Assembly: GCA_016704325.1 (NCBI GenBank)
Contig: JADJAG010000012.1
Span: forward strand, 1 to 64,000
Direction: 5' to 3'
From: Chitinophagaceae bacterium
Lineage (GTDB): Bacteria > Bacteroidota > Bacteroidia > Chitinophagales > UBA10324
DNA length: 64,000 nt
Shown: positions 19,488-28,595 of the stretch, piece by piece
Position numbering within the stretch: the stretch's first letter is position 1
Layout: every line of letters begins with the position of its first letter
The notes under the pieces: generated by a model
What the model was told of the DNA's origin: nothing
The model's database searches: none
Seen by the model: the letters and a program-made list of their open reading frames with translations, nothing else
Made by a program: the position numbers and the translations under genes

Positions 19488-20054
19488 TCACTTATCTTTT
19501 ACATAACGTACAGAAAACCCATTCGCCCTTCGATAAGTGGTTTTAATAATTGCCGGATTTCCTTTTTCAAAGTGAATACCATAAGCGGTTTGATCACCGT
19601 CAGGTGTGGAGGTCCAGTAGAAACCCCAGGTATCTTTAAAATTGAAAATATCCGTTGGACTGATATTGGCACTTTTATTTCCACCCATCAATAAATTCAA
19701 TCCGGAATTACCTCCTTCCAGCAAGGCAGGCAGCGCTTTCTCATCTCCGCCAAAGTGGTTAATGAGTTCCTGCCATTCATCGAGGCTGGGCAGATGCCAG
19801 CCGGGAGGAGCTGCAGCCATTGCATTGCTATAAAAATATAAACGGCCATACTTCAGATTATTAACGGAATCATTTTCAAAGTACCAGCTTTTTGGCGTTT
19901 TGTAATCCCAGTTCTTTGTCATCCACACCTGTTCACCAATTCTAATAGAGGGAAAATCAGATGCAGCCGGCAAATCTGCCGGAACTATTACAGGTTGCAA
20001 CCGGTACGAAGTAATTACCAGCAGCAGAGAAGTAATGAGGCTATAGGTGCTCAT
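19488..20054 (-). CDS. FISUMP-domain exported protein
   Basis: A 188-residue protein with a hydrophobic N-terminal segment (LITSLLLVITSY) suggesting export. The rest matches the Fibrobacter succinogenes paralogous (FISUMP) domain: IRIGEQVWMTKNWDY, YGRLYFYSNAMAAAPPGWHL, PSLDEWQELINHFGG, GFYWTSTPDG and ANGFSVRYVKD. The domain is common in Bacteroidota surface proteins; its function is unknown. It is the last gene of a probable three-gene reverse operon with the TPR membrane protein and the propeller kinase, 98 bases after the former. Confidence 0.8.
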   Translation of the reverse strand: MSTYSLITSLLLVITSYRLQPVIVPADLPAASDFPSIRIGEQVWMTKNWDYKTPKSWYFENDSVNNLKYGRLYFYSNAMAAAPPGWHLPSLDEWQELINHFGGDEKALPALLEGGNSGLNLLMGGNKSANISPTDIFNFKDTWGFYWTSTPDGDQTAYGIHFEKGNPAIIKTTYRRANGFSVRYVKDK

Positions 20055-20152
20055 TGGAGAACTGTTTTAAGACTGAAAAATTAATTGTAAAATCTCAATT
20101 AGAAAAATCTCTTTGTTCAGCGTAGTGTATCAACTTAGGATTAGTTGTATTC

Positions 20153-22126
20153 TTAAGGCTGACCACTTCCGGCACCATTTGCCAGTTGCTGCAGGTAATC
20201 GGCAGGAATTTCCATGCCCAGTTTTTGAACCACTTGCGCATCTGCCAGTGCTTCTTTGAAACGATTCATTTTTTCATAGGCCTGCATCCGGAAATAGTAG
20301 TTGTTAGCAAGATTGGGATCGTTAGCTATTGCCGTGGTAAGGTCGTTAATAGCAGCCTGGTTATTTCCCAACTTAAGATAAGCCAACCCTCGGTTATTGT
20401 GCACATCCAGAAACTTAGGATCATACTGCAAGGCAAGGTTATAGTTAATGAGTGCTGAATCCGGCATTTCTTTAATCATATAAAGATTACCGAGGTTGTT
20501 GTAAGCCCTGGCATTTTCCGGCTGCTGACTGATTACAAATGTGAAGTCTTTAAGGGCACTGTCATTCTTTTCCGCAATGCTGAAAGCAATGCCACGGTTC
20601 ATGTACGCATCCGGATCATTGGGCGAGAGTGCAACGGCACGATTACCATCCATGATGGCAGAATCAATTTTATTAAACACTCTGTAAATATCACTCCGGT
20701 TTATCAATGCCTGGGAAAAATTTGGGTTCAATCGAATTGCTTCATCCATATTTTTCTTTGCCAAAACGAGTTGTTCTTTCTCCTGGTAATACGATCCAAG
20801 ATTACTGTAGGCAATGGGTACATGCGGATACTTTGCAATCACATCTGTCCAAAGTATTTCACTATTGAGCCACACTTTTGTTCTTGACTGACATTGGTAA
20901 GCGAGAAAAAGAATCCAGGCAATTCCGGCGACTACAACAGGCAGCCTAACAGTTGATAAAGAGGGTAATTGATTTTCCCAAACCCGGGTAGCTAATATTG
21001 CCAGAACAAAAAATAGTCCTGTAAATGAAAGGTAGGTATAGCGGTCAGCCAGGAGTGCGCCTCCAACAGGAAGGAGTTGCAGCACCAAGAAAATATTTAC
21101 CAGGAAAAACAAAACACCAAAAAGAAGGTAGGTGCTTTTTTTCCTTAAGCGGTACAGGAGAAAGCCCAGTATTAAAACAATTACCGGTGCGGTATAAACC
21201 AGCCATGTATAGGAGCCTTTAATTTCTTCAGGATATGGATAATAAGCGGAAAGGTTAATAGGGATTGCAAGTCTTACAAGATAATTTACAATTGCGTACG
21301 CCGCAAACATCAGCCGTTCAGGAAATGAATACAAGGCAATATCCTGTATAGCATCAGTAGCCTGTTGTGCAAAGATGGCCATTATACCAAATGCCAAAGC
21401 CAAAACAAACAAGGGCACTTTCTCCAAAAGCAGCCTGCCGGTAAATTTTTCACCACGGTACCAATCGACCAACAATAAAATCACGGGCAACGTAACAGCC
21501 TGTGCTTTCGAAAGCAACGATAATGTGAAGAGCACCAACATAAAAGTATAATACACCATCCCCTGGCCGGTAGCAGCATTGCGGTAGCGTAGGTAAGCCA
21601 AAAGCGCTGCGAAGTAGAACATGGTATAGAGCAGGTCTTTTTGAGCGCTGATCCAGGAAACAGATTCAACATGCATCGGATGAATGGCAAACAACAGAGC
21701 AGCAATGAAAGCCGCCAATGCATTTCCGGTGAGCAACCGAATAAAATAAAACAGTAACAATGCATTCAGCAGGTGAAGGAGCATACTTACTGTATGGTAG
21801 CCGCTTGCATCGTCTTTAAAAAGTGAATATTCAATGGCCAGCGTAAAAATGGTAACAGGATGGTAGTTGCCCATCACCTCTTCCTTAAAAATTCCTTTTA
21901 TATCGAAACCGGTTACCAATGGGTTTTTCAATACATAACTTTCATCATCCCAGTTAGTCCATTGATTATTTATGGATGGTCCAAATACGATAACGGTCGC
22001 CAAAATAATGGTGAGCAGATAGATCCATGTCTTGCTGTTGGGCGATGAAATGGAGGTGGCAGGTTTTGCTCCAACAGACTTTTCCACTGCAATCTTTCTG
22101 GATTTAGAACTTTTTGATGCACTCAT
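20153..22126 (-). CDS. TMTC-like polytopic membrane protein with TPR repeats (putative GT-C glycosyltransferase)
   Basis: This is a 657-residue protein. After a basic cytoplasmic leader come about ten or more transmembrane segments (residues 30-400), then at least six TPR units (residues 430-645: VPIAYSNLGSYYQEKEQL, NDPDAYMNRGIAFSIAEKND, ARAYNNLGNLYMIKEMPDSA). The first periplasmic loop contains WTNWDDESYVLKNP, the acidic loop found in TMTC-type O-mannosyltransferases and related GT-C enzymes, followed by GNYHPVTIFTLAIEY. It may transfer a sugar from a lipid carrier to proteins bound by the TPRs; no substrate is known. The gene follows the kinase gene by 48 bases on the same strand, so kinase control of expression or activity is possible. 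Confidence 0.75.
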   Translation of the reverse strand: MSASKSSKSRKIAVEKSVGAKPATSISSPNSKTWIYLLTIILATVIVFGPSINNQWTNWDDESYVLKNPLVTGFDIKGIFKEEVMGNYHPVTIFTLAIEYSLFKDDASGYHTVSMLLHLLNALLLFYFIRLLTGNALAAFIAALLFAIHPMHVESVSWISAQKDLLYTMFYFAALLAYLRYRNAATGQGMVYYTFMLVLFTLSLLSKAQAVTLPVILLLVDWYRGEKFTGRLLLEKVPLFVLALAFGIMAIFAQQATDAIQDIALYSFPERLMFAAYAIVNYLVRLAIPINLSAYYPYPEEIKGSYTWLVYTAPVIVLILGFLLYRLRKKSTYLLFGVLFFLVNIFLVLQLLPVGGALLADRYTYLSFTGLFFVLAILATRVWENQLPSLSTVRLPVVVAGIAWILFLAYQCQSRTKVWLNSEILWTDVIAKYPHVPIAYSNLGSYYQEKEQLVLAKKNMDEAIRLNPNFSQALINRSDIYRVFNKIDSAIMDGNRAVALSPNDPDAYMNRGIAFSIAEKNDSALKDFTFVISQQPENARAYNNLGNLYMIKEMPDSALINYNLALQYDPKFLDVHNNRGLAYLKLGNNQAAINDLTTAIANDPNLANNYYFRMQAYEKMNRFKEALADAQVVQKLGMEIPADYLQQLANGAGSGQP

Positions 22127-22174
22127 GCAACAAAAATAATCGAGTTGGGAAAAGAAAAGAGGGAAATCAGGAAA

Positions 22175-25099
22175 TCATTCATGAAACAATGGTACGCATA
22201 CCTGGAAGTATTCGTCCGTTTGTGTTAATTCAAAATCATTGCTGCCCAATAATTCGCAGCGGGCACGTATGTTTTGAAGTCCAAAGCCTGTGGATACCAC
22301 GGCAGCTTTTAAGTGCAGCTTATTCTTCACGCAAACCCGTTTCTTATCAGTAGAAAATATCTGTACCAGCAGCGGATGCTCTTCTGATGCAACATTATGC
22401 TTCACTGCATTTTCTATAAGCAGTTGCAGTGTAAGCGGCGGAATGAGTTTTTGAAGGCAGTCATCCGGGATGGTATTTTCAACAGTCAGCCTTTCTCCAT
22501 GGCGTTGTTTAAGAAGGAAAATATAATTGCCCGTGAGTTTAAGCTCCTCTTCTAATGTGATCAGGTCTATATCCTTATAGGATAGCAGGCTTCGGTAAAA
22601 ATCAGCAAGGTGATCGATATAGGATAAAGCGATCTGCTGATCTTCTTCTACCAGGGTCGCCAGCGTGTTAAAACTGTTAAACAGGAAATGTGGGTTAAGT
22701 TGCGATTTAAGATTCTCGAACTGAAACTCGATCCGTTCGCGTTTTAACTTCTCTTCCCGTTCCCGCCTCTTGTCCCGTTCTTTTATAAACAGATTAATAA
22801 GTAAAGCACCGGTAATCGCCATTCCGGTAATAAACCACCAGGTAGCCCAGAAAGGCGGATCAATAGTAAATGCGTAATCAACAGTTTGTGCATCTTCAAA
22901 ATTATGGTGAATGGTTGACTGAATTCTGAATGTGTATTTGCCGGGTGGTAATTCAGGATAGACGGCCCGGTCATCTTTGGTATTGATCCATTCCAGATCA
23001 TAGCCGAGTAAACGGTAACGGTATCTTATCTGCGAAGGGTCTGAATTCCAGAAAGCCTGGAAATCAAAGGTCAGGTAGTTTTGATTATAGCCAAAGCGAT
23101 TCAGTTTGCTGAATTCAATGGGTTGCAGGTATACCATAACCTGCTTGATCTCCAGTTGTGCTTCGTGTGCGAATTCGGGGGAAGGTGAATAGTACTTTAA
23201 TATTCCCTTTTTGGTAGCTATCCAAATGTTCCCGAAACGGTCTTTGGAATAGGCATTCAGGTTAGGTGCAATCCCATCAAAAAGATGTCTGCCACGGTAC
23301 CTGCGTACCTGGTCGGTCTTGTACTCCAGCACATTAATCGCATCATTTTCAATAATTATTATGTCGCCATTTGTATCAGTGGTAATTCCGGTAATGGCAA
23401 GATTACTAAGGCCTAATTTTGCTCCGTAGTTGGTGATTTCTTTTCCATCAAATTTGAATAATCCGGAGGAGGGTGTGCTGAACCAGATATTTCCGGATTT
23501 ATCTTCCGTGATAGAATAAATGGTGTTGATAGCGATGTTACCTGCCTTTTCATACGAACGAAAGGTATCCTGCTCAAAGACTTTTAACCCATTGCCATCT
23601 GTAGCAAACCATACCCGCCCTCTTGTATCAATATAAACCTGGTAGAGGTAGTTGCTGTGTAAACCGCTTTCCTCTGTAAAATTTTGAAAAAGAAGGTCAT
23701 CCTTCGTACTAATATCCATCTGAATGTTGCAGCAGGTAACACCTCCCAGTGTGGCAATCCAGACATTTACCATGTCTCCGGACACTGACAATACATTGTC
23801 GTTTGCCAGGCCATCCCGTTGCAGCACCTGGAAAAAGTTGTTGCTGCCTGAGGGTCTCAGGAACAATCCCTTGTCGAAAGTGCCTACCCACAAATTGTGG
23901 TGGTGGTCTTCATAAATGGAAGTGATGACCGGTTCTGATTTTCCACCGGTTAACTTTACTCTATCTGTTACATTTTGGCCTGAAGAGTCGATGACTGTTT
24001 TAAAAAGACCCTCCAGTGTAGCAAACCAAAGGCTGGATTCGCTATCATAAAAAACAGCTTGTATTGCGCGGCTTACCTCTTTTGCAGTAGGGTTAATCCA
24101 TTGAAACAAGGCGGGAAAGTGATCAAGGCCGCGGTTGGCAGATGCAATCCAAAAATTTCCTTCACTGTCTTTAAGGATATCTTTCACCTTCACATTATCA
24201 TAGCCTGTAGATAGATTGTAAAATACAGGATGAAAATTATCATACAGTGATATGCTGATTAATCCCAAGCCATGTGTACCGATCATCAGCCGACTGTTGT
24301 TTTCAATGGCCAGCGCACTTACCGGCCCGTAACTCCATGACCTGCTGAAAGATGGTATCCTGAAACGGTTAGCAACCGGATCAAAGACACAAATGCCGTG
24401 ATCCTGTGTTCCCATCCATACATTCTCTTTTGAATCAACTACAAGGCAACGGACAATTTCATCAGATAAACCATCCTTTACTGTATAGTTGGTAATTTCC
24501 GGTTTACCTGATACGATAGTGCATTTGCTCAAGCCTCCGTCTGTGCCGAGCCATACAACACCTTTTTCTGAAATTGTCATTGCATAGATCTCGTTTCCGG
24601 GAAGGCCTTCCTCTGTACCAACATGCAATAATTTCATACCATCCCTGATATATAGCCCTTTACCATAGGTAGCCATCCAGCGCCTGTGCAGCTTGTCAAT
24701 TCCAATACTTACGATTGATGCATCAAATGATTCGAGCCTATTAAACTCAGCTTTCCAGCTTTTGAGGGATCGCTGCAGCAGTTTCCCATCTTCAAATCCC
24801 ATGTATACAAATTCACTGTCACACAGCACAGCAGTAATATTTTGAGTAGTGCTGTCGCGAAGGTTGATGTAGTTGTATTCCGACCCATCAAAGCTGAACA
24901 GTCCTTTTGTTGTACCCAGCCACATTCTTCCAAAAGGATCCTGCGTGAGTTTATTGATGGTAATAGGCTGATAGGATGAGGCAGGTTCATACTGAGTCCA
25001 GATCGCAGGTTGTCCTTTAGCAAGCTGAAAAGTTGCCAAAAGAAAAAAAAGCGCAGATATGATATGAAGTGTGCGGTGCAAGTAGTAGTTAAGTTTCAC
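22175..25099 (-). CDS. Two-component-regulator propeller sensor histidine kinase (LytS-type kinase domain)
   Basis: This is a 974-residue sensor. After a signal-like segment (IISALFFLLATFQLAKG) residues 30-650 are propeller repeats (MWLGTTKGLFSFDG, VWLGTDGGLSK, IWFSTPSSGLFKFDG). A Y_Y_Y domain follows (LLGYDLEWINTKDD, YPELPPGKYTFRIQS), then one transmembrane helix (FITGMAITGALLINLFI). The cytoplasmic part is a His_kinase/HATPase pair: NPHFLFNSFNTLATL with phospho-acceptor H804, LIENAVKHNVA and GFGLQNIRARCELLG. There is no AraC DNA-binding domain and no adjacent response regulator, so a LytTR regulator elsewhere, perhaps the one at 43292, may be its partner. The signal sensed is unknown. Confidence 0.9.
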   Translation of the reverse strand: MKLNYYLHRTLHIISALFFLLATFQLAKGQPAIWTQYEPASSYQPITINKLTQDPFGRMWLGTTKGLFSFDGSEYNYINLRDSTTQNITAVLCDSEFVYMGFEDGKLLQRSLKSWKAEFNRLESFDASIVSIGIDKLHRRWMATYGKGLYIRDGMKLLHVGTEEGLPGNEIYAMTISEKGVVWLGTDGGLSKCTIVSGKPEITNYTVKDGLSDEIVRCLVVDSKENVWMGTQDHGICVFDPVANRFRIPSFSRSWSYGPVSALAIENNSRLMIGTHGLGLISISLYDNFHPVFYNLSTGYDNVKVKDILKDSEGNFWIASANRGLDHFPALFQWINPTAKEVSRAIQAVFYDSESSLWFATLEGLFKTVIDSSGQNVTDRVKLTGGKSEPVITSIYEDHHHNLWVGTFDKGLFLRPSGSNNFFQVLQRDGLANDNVLSVSGDMVNVWIATLGGVTCCNIQMDISTKDDLLFQNFTEESGLHSNYLYQVYIDTRGRVWFATDGNGLKVFEQDTFRSYEKAGNIAINTIYSITEDKSGNIWFSTPSSGLFKFDGKEITNYGAKLGLSNLAITGITTDTNGDIIIIENDAINVLEYKTDQVRRYRGRHLFDGIAPNLNAYSKDRFGNIWIATKKGILKYYSPSPEFAHEAQLEIKQVMVYLQPIEFSKLNRFGYNQNYLTFDFQAFWNSDPSQIRYRYRLLGYDLEWINTKDDRAVYPELPPGKYTFRIQSTIHHNFEDAQTVDYAFTIDPPFWATWWFITGMAITGALLINLFIKERDKRREREEKLKRERIEFQFENLKSQLNPHFLFNSFNTLATLVEEDQQIALSYIDHLADFYRSLLSYKDIDLITLEEELKLTGNYIFLLKQRHGERLTVENTIPDDCLQKLIPPLTLQLLIENAVKHNVASEEHPLLVQIFSTDKKRVCVKNKLHLKAAVVSTGFGLQNIRARCELLGSNDFELTQTDEYFQVCVPLFHE

Positions 25100-25624
25100 T
25101 AATCTAATGATACAGGTAAGCTTCTATTCCTTTTTACGATGCAGAAACACGATTTGAAAAATAAAGGTAAGCGGTACCGTTAATAATGTGATGAGCATCC
25201 TGCTGATTGAATTACATTATCGCAGATCTAAAAAGCACATGCAACTGTCGTAAGATGACCTCATTTCACAAATGTTGCAAAATATAGTCTTTCATCAGCA
25301 GTCGCAACAATTTTAAGCCGGAAACAAACTATTATAGGCTGAGTGGAGCAATTTAAAGGTTAAACGGTTCAGCACAATCTACCTTTCACCGATGGCATTT
25401 TAGTTTTGTCTTGAGAAGTGAAATATACAGAGGCTGGTTGGAAGTAACAGGACTTCTTTATACAGGTTGTTTTTTTGCCTGCATTGAGAAGGTGGATAAG
25501 GATTTCTACTAATATCATAAATATTTTGTAGATTTCCATTCATTAATGAAACCACGGAGATCAACGTTTATCTCCCATGAGTCAGTTTGCATTTTTCCAT
25601 TTTCTCACCTTCAAATCAACTGCC
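25100..25624. other. Non-coding divergent region between kinase and DoxX genes
   Basis: These 525 bases separate two divergent genes. Apart from a TAGTTTTG promoter word at 25401-25408, no repeat, hairpin or RNA gene was recognised. An alternative upstream start of the DoxX gene (25577) lies at its right edge. Confidence 0.5.
25401..25408 (+). promoter_or_regulatory. Candidate -7 promoter element upstream of the DoxX gene
   Basis: TAGTTTTG matches TAnnTTTG. It is about 215 bases upstream of the chosen start, so the leader would be long; a closer unrecognised promoter is possible. Confidence 0.25.
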
Positions 25625-26071
25625 ATGAACACATCTCAACAACTTGATCAGCTGAGTGCAAGAAATCACACCGCTTTTATTTTTGGCCTGCGGATTTTGC
25701 TTGGAGTTATCCTGCTTATTAAGGGATATATGTTTATGTTTCGCATGCATGAACTCAGTGATGTGGTGGAAGCGCTTGGCATGGGTGCTTTTAATGTTAC
25801 ACTTGCCATGATTATTGCTTCTGCACAATTGATTTGCGGATTGCTGATCATTGCCGGACTCATGACACGGCTGAGTTGCCTGATCCTGATACCGATTTTA
25901 ATCGGTGCGGTTTTTTATGTCAACCTGAGGCAGGGATTTGTGACATCTTCTGAATGGATGCTTTCCGTGGTGATTCTCTACCTGCTGACCTTCTTTTTTG
26001 TACATGGTGCAGGAGAGATTTCTTTGTACAATGCCTTTATGAGACAGGATGGCAATAAGCAGGTTGCCTGA
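25625..26071 (+). CDS. DoxX-family membrane protein
   Basis: From the ATG at 25625 this is a 148-residue protein with four hydrophobic segments: FGLRILLGVILLIKGYMFM, NVTLAMIIASAQLICGLLII, LSCLILIPILIGAVFYVNL and MLSVVILYLLTFFFVHG. This is the DoxX/DoxD-like arrangement with a small periplasmic loop after helix 1. Members are poorly characterised; some are quinone-linked or redox-stress related. A start at 25577 would add 16 residues without a signal pattern. Helix 4 ends in GAGEISLYN, a typical DoxX ending motif. Confidence 0.75.
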   Translation: MNTSQQLDQLSARNHTAFIFGLRILLGVILLIKGYMFMFRMHELSDVVEALGMGAFNVTLAMIIASAQLICGLLIIAGLMTRLSCLILIPILIGAVFYVNLRQGFVTSSEWMLSVVILYLLTFFFVHGAGEISLYNAFMRQDGNKQVA

Positions 26072-26209
26072 GGTATTTCTTAATGATGATTTTTTGATTT
26101 CAGCAGGATTTCGTGTAATCAGCATAGTTACAGGGCTGATGTCAATAGAAGTCTTTCATAGATAAATGCGATCAGCTTCAGCACGAATTGTTTGCATTTT
26201 TTTGGAAGA

Positions 26210-27484
26210 CTACATGACATCCATGCCAATATCTTTCCGGTAGTATTTACCTTCAAAAGCTATAATGGCAGCATTGCGATTCGCGATTTTTAATGCTTTG
26301 GAAAGATTGCCGGCAAAGGCTGTAACAGCAATCACCCTTCCGCCATTGGTTTCAATATCACCATTGGCCCGTTTGCGTGTGCCGGCATGAAAGACAAGGC
26401 ATTCCGTGGTTTGGCCAAGGTTCTCTATCAGTTTTCCTTTTTCGTATTCCTGCGGATAGCCTTTTGCCGTCAACACCACGGTGGCTGCTGAATAGGGCAA
26501 TATTTCCAGGTGAACTTCCTGCAGGTTTGCATGTGCAACACCCAGGAAAAGTTCAACGAGATCACTCTTTATTCGCGGCAACACTGCTTCTGTTTCCGGG
26601 TCACCCATCCGGCAATTGTATTCAATAACCAGCGGTTCACCCTTCACTATCATCAAACCGAAATAGATGAAACCTTTATAAACAATCTGCTCTTTTTGTA
26701 ACCCTGCAATAGTCGGCTGAATGATTTGGGTTTCTACTTTTTTCATCAGCACGGCATCAGCAAAAGGTACGGGAGAAATAGCTCCCATGCCTCCTGTATT
26801 CAGCCCGGTGTCTTTTTCACCCACCCGTTTATAATCTTTGGCCGTTGGCAGCAGTTTGTAATGTGTACCATCAGTAAGCACAAAAACACTCATTTCAATT
26901 CCATCGAGAAACTCTTCAATCACCACTTTATTACCTGCAGCACCAAACTTTCCATGAAGCATTTCACTCAATTCATTTTTTGCCTCTTCTCGTGTTTGGC
27001 AGATCACAACGCCTTTACCGGCGGCCAGACCATCTGCTTTCAACACAATAGGAGTTGCATGTTCATCGAGAAATGAAAAAGCCTCCTGAATATTTTCAGC
27101 AGTAAAAGTGGATGAGCCTGCAGTTGGAATATTGTTTCGTATCATGAAATCTTTCGCAAAATCTTTGCTGCCTTCCAGTTGAGCGCCGGCTGCGCTTGGC
27201 CCGATAACAGGTAGCTCAGGAACAACGGTGCTCTGTTCAAAGAAATCAAAAATGCCTTTTACCAATGGTTCTTCCGGCCCGACCACAATCATTTCAATAT
27301 TGTTTTCGAGTACAAATTTTTCAATTGCGGGAAAGTCAATTGCGGAAATGGAAACATTCTTTCCATGCTTCTCTGTTCCGGGATTTCCGGGGGCAATAAA
27401 AAGCTGCTGACAATGGGGGCTTTGCGAAATTTTATAAGCAAAGGCATGTTCGCGGCCACCGCTACCGAGTAGGAGAATATTCAT
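26210..27484 (-). CDS. purD: Phosphoribosylamine--glycine ligase
   Basis: PurD (GARS) joins glycine to phosphoribosylamine in the second step of purine synthesis. The 424-residue protein starts MNILLLGSGGREHAFAYKI, the standard N-domain, followed by VGPEEPLVKGI. The ATP-grasp domain includes GSKDFAKDFM, PIVLKADGLAAGKGVVIC and VVIEEFLDGIEMSVFVLTDG, then NTGGMGAISPVPF and EYNCRMGDPETEAVLPRI. The C-terminal domain is complete. It is intact, unlike purH at the window's left end. Upstream, 9-bp inverted arms at 27500-27547 occupy the divergent promoter region shared with the next gene. Confidence 0.95.
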   Translation of the reverse strand: MNILLLGSGGREHAFAYKISQSPHCQQLFIAPGNPGTEKHGKNVSISAIDFPAIEKFVLENNIEMIVVGPEEPLVKGIFDFFEQSTVVPELPVIGPSAAGAQLEGSKDFAKDFMIRNNIPTAGSSTFTAENIQEAFSFLDEHATPIVLKADGLAAGKGVVICQTREEAKNELSEMLHGKFGAAGNKVVIEEFLDGIEMSVFVLTDGTHYKLLPTAKDYKRVGEKDTGLNTGGMGAISPVPFADAVLMKKVETQIIQPTIAGLQKEQIVYKGFIYFGLMIVKGEPLVIEYNCRMGDPETEAVLPRIKSDLVELFLGVAHANLQEVHLEILPYSAATVVLTAKGYPQEYEKGKLIENLGQTTECLVFHAGTRKRANGDIETNGGRVIAVTAFAGNLSKALKIANRNAAIIAFEGKYYRKDIGMDVM

Positions 27485-27499
27485 GAAGAAGAAAATTGG

Positions 27500-27547
27500 A
27501 CGGTTTGAATGTGTTTGAAGGGCTGAAAATAGGAATAATCAAACCGT
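27500..27547. promoter_or_regulatory. 9-bp inverted repeat in the purD divergent promoter region
   Basis: ACGGTTTGA at 27500-27508 is exactly complementary to TCAAACCGT at 27539-27547, separated by 30 bases. The pair lies 16 bases upstream of the purD ATG and just before the oppositely oriented gene. It could be a regulator site pair or a transcript hairpin. Confidence 0.4.
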
Positions 27548-27553
27548 TTGTAA

Positions 27554-28558
27554 TTGGTGATTGCTAATTTATGCAGCGAAGATTTAATTTTCCGGCTGCA
27601 CTTCATAAAATTTACATTGACAATCACTTCTTCAACAAGCAGGATACTACTCGATTTTAAACAACCTTTGCCGGCTGATGCACTATTGATAAGAAGTGAG
27701 CCCATTTCATTTTCTGAAGCAACCTTGCAACAGCTAAGGCAGCATTGGCAAGATCAGTTGTTGAAAAAACAATCAGCGCTCTTTTCATCAGGAGTTTATG
27801 CTGAAATTATGCCATACGCTGCTGCCGGTAATGATATTCCTGATGCGCTGTTTGTAGACAAGAAACCGGTGATGTGGCCTGGAAATGCAATCACTTTACG
27901 TGATGTAAGACTGAAAGACGGTCATGTGTTGATTACAGCAAGTGAAATCAGTTATCCTTTTATCGGCGCATTGCGTGATGCTGCTTTCAGAAGCAACCTT
28001 GAAGCAACGGGCCTTGTAAATATTCGCCCGCCACTTGCAATCTGCACATTTGCTATTACGACGGACCATTTGCTGATATTGACGGTGAGGGGCATCACAA
28101 CCAATGTATATCCCGGCCGGTTGTATGGTCAAGGTGGAAATCCGGCCACGCTGCCTTTTACAATCATTGCGCATCAATTGGATGAATTGAAAGATGAACT
28201 TTTAATAAATCGGGAAGAAGTGGATGAAACTTCATTCAGGTTTTATGGACTGATAGAAGACCTGGAGCAATTTCCGGGAAAGCCTGACCTTATTGGAACT
28301 GTAAGGCTGAAGCTGTCTTCATCAGAAGTACAGCAGCGGTTTGATACCAGATCATTATCATCGCGTCCGCCAGATGCCGAAGAGATTAGCATGATACCAT
28401 TTGATAAGAAGACCATGCAACATTACCTGTCGAAAGCAACAAAGGCTTCGGATTATTGTCCGCCTGCATTTGGTGGATTGGTATTACTGATGCAACATGA
28501 GTTTGGTGTTTATGAAATATGCGTAAGCACTTATGCAGATGTGAATGAAACCCACTAA
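27554..28558 (+). CDS. Unrecognised protein, possible degenerate NUDIX fold
   Basis: This open frame of 334 codons has no ATG near its 5' end. TTG 27554, GTG 27557 or TTG 27617 are candidate starts, the last giving MTITSSTSRILLDFKQPLPA. The N-terminal third has a helix-rich stretch (LQQLRQHWQDQLLKKQSALF). The middle has two beta-strand-like repeats (ITLRDVRLKDGHVLITASE, LLILTVRGITTNVYPGRLYG) and GGNPATLPF followed by LDELKDELLINREEVDE. That order of a strand with R.., GG..P and an E-rich helix recalls the NUDIX fold of UDP-sugar hydrolases, with a poorly conserved Nudix box. It is divergent from purD. No function is assigned. Confidence 0.6.
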   Translation: MVIANLCSEDLIFRLHFIKFTLTITSSTSRILLDFKQPLPADALLIRSEPISFSEATLQQLRQHWQDQLLKKQSALFSSGVYAEIMPYAAAGNDIPDALFVDKKPVMWPGNAITLRDVRLKDGHVLITASEISYPFIGALRDAAFRSNLEATGLVNIRPPLAICTFAITTDHLLILTVRGITTNVYPGRLYGQGGNPATLPFTIIAHQLDELKDELLINREEVDETSFRFYGLIEDLEQFPGKPDLIGTVRLKLSSSEVQQRFDTRSLSSRPPDAEEISMIPFDKKTMQHYLSKATKASDYCPPAFGGLVLLMQHEFGVYEICVSTYADVNETH

Positions 28559-28595
28559 AGGAACTTATGATTTTTATAGATATATTATATGATTA

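Noticed and set aside
27554..28558. QueA-type tRNA ribosyltransferase-isomerase
   Set aside because: The length is similar, but none of the family's conserved segments are present when read through the protein.
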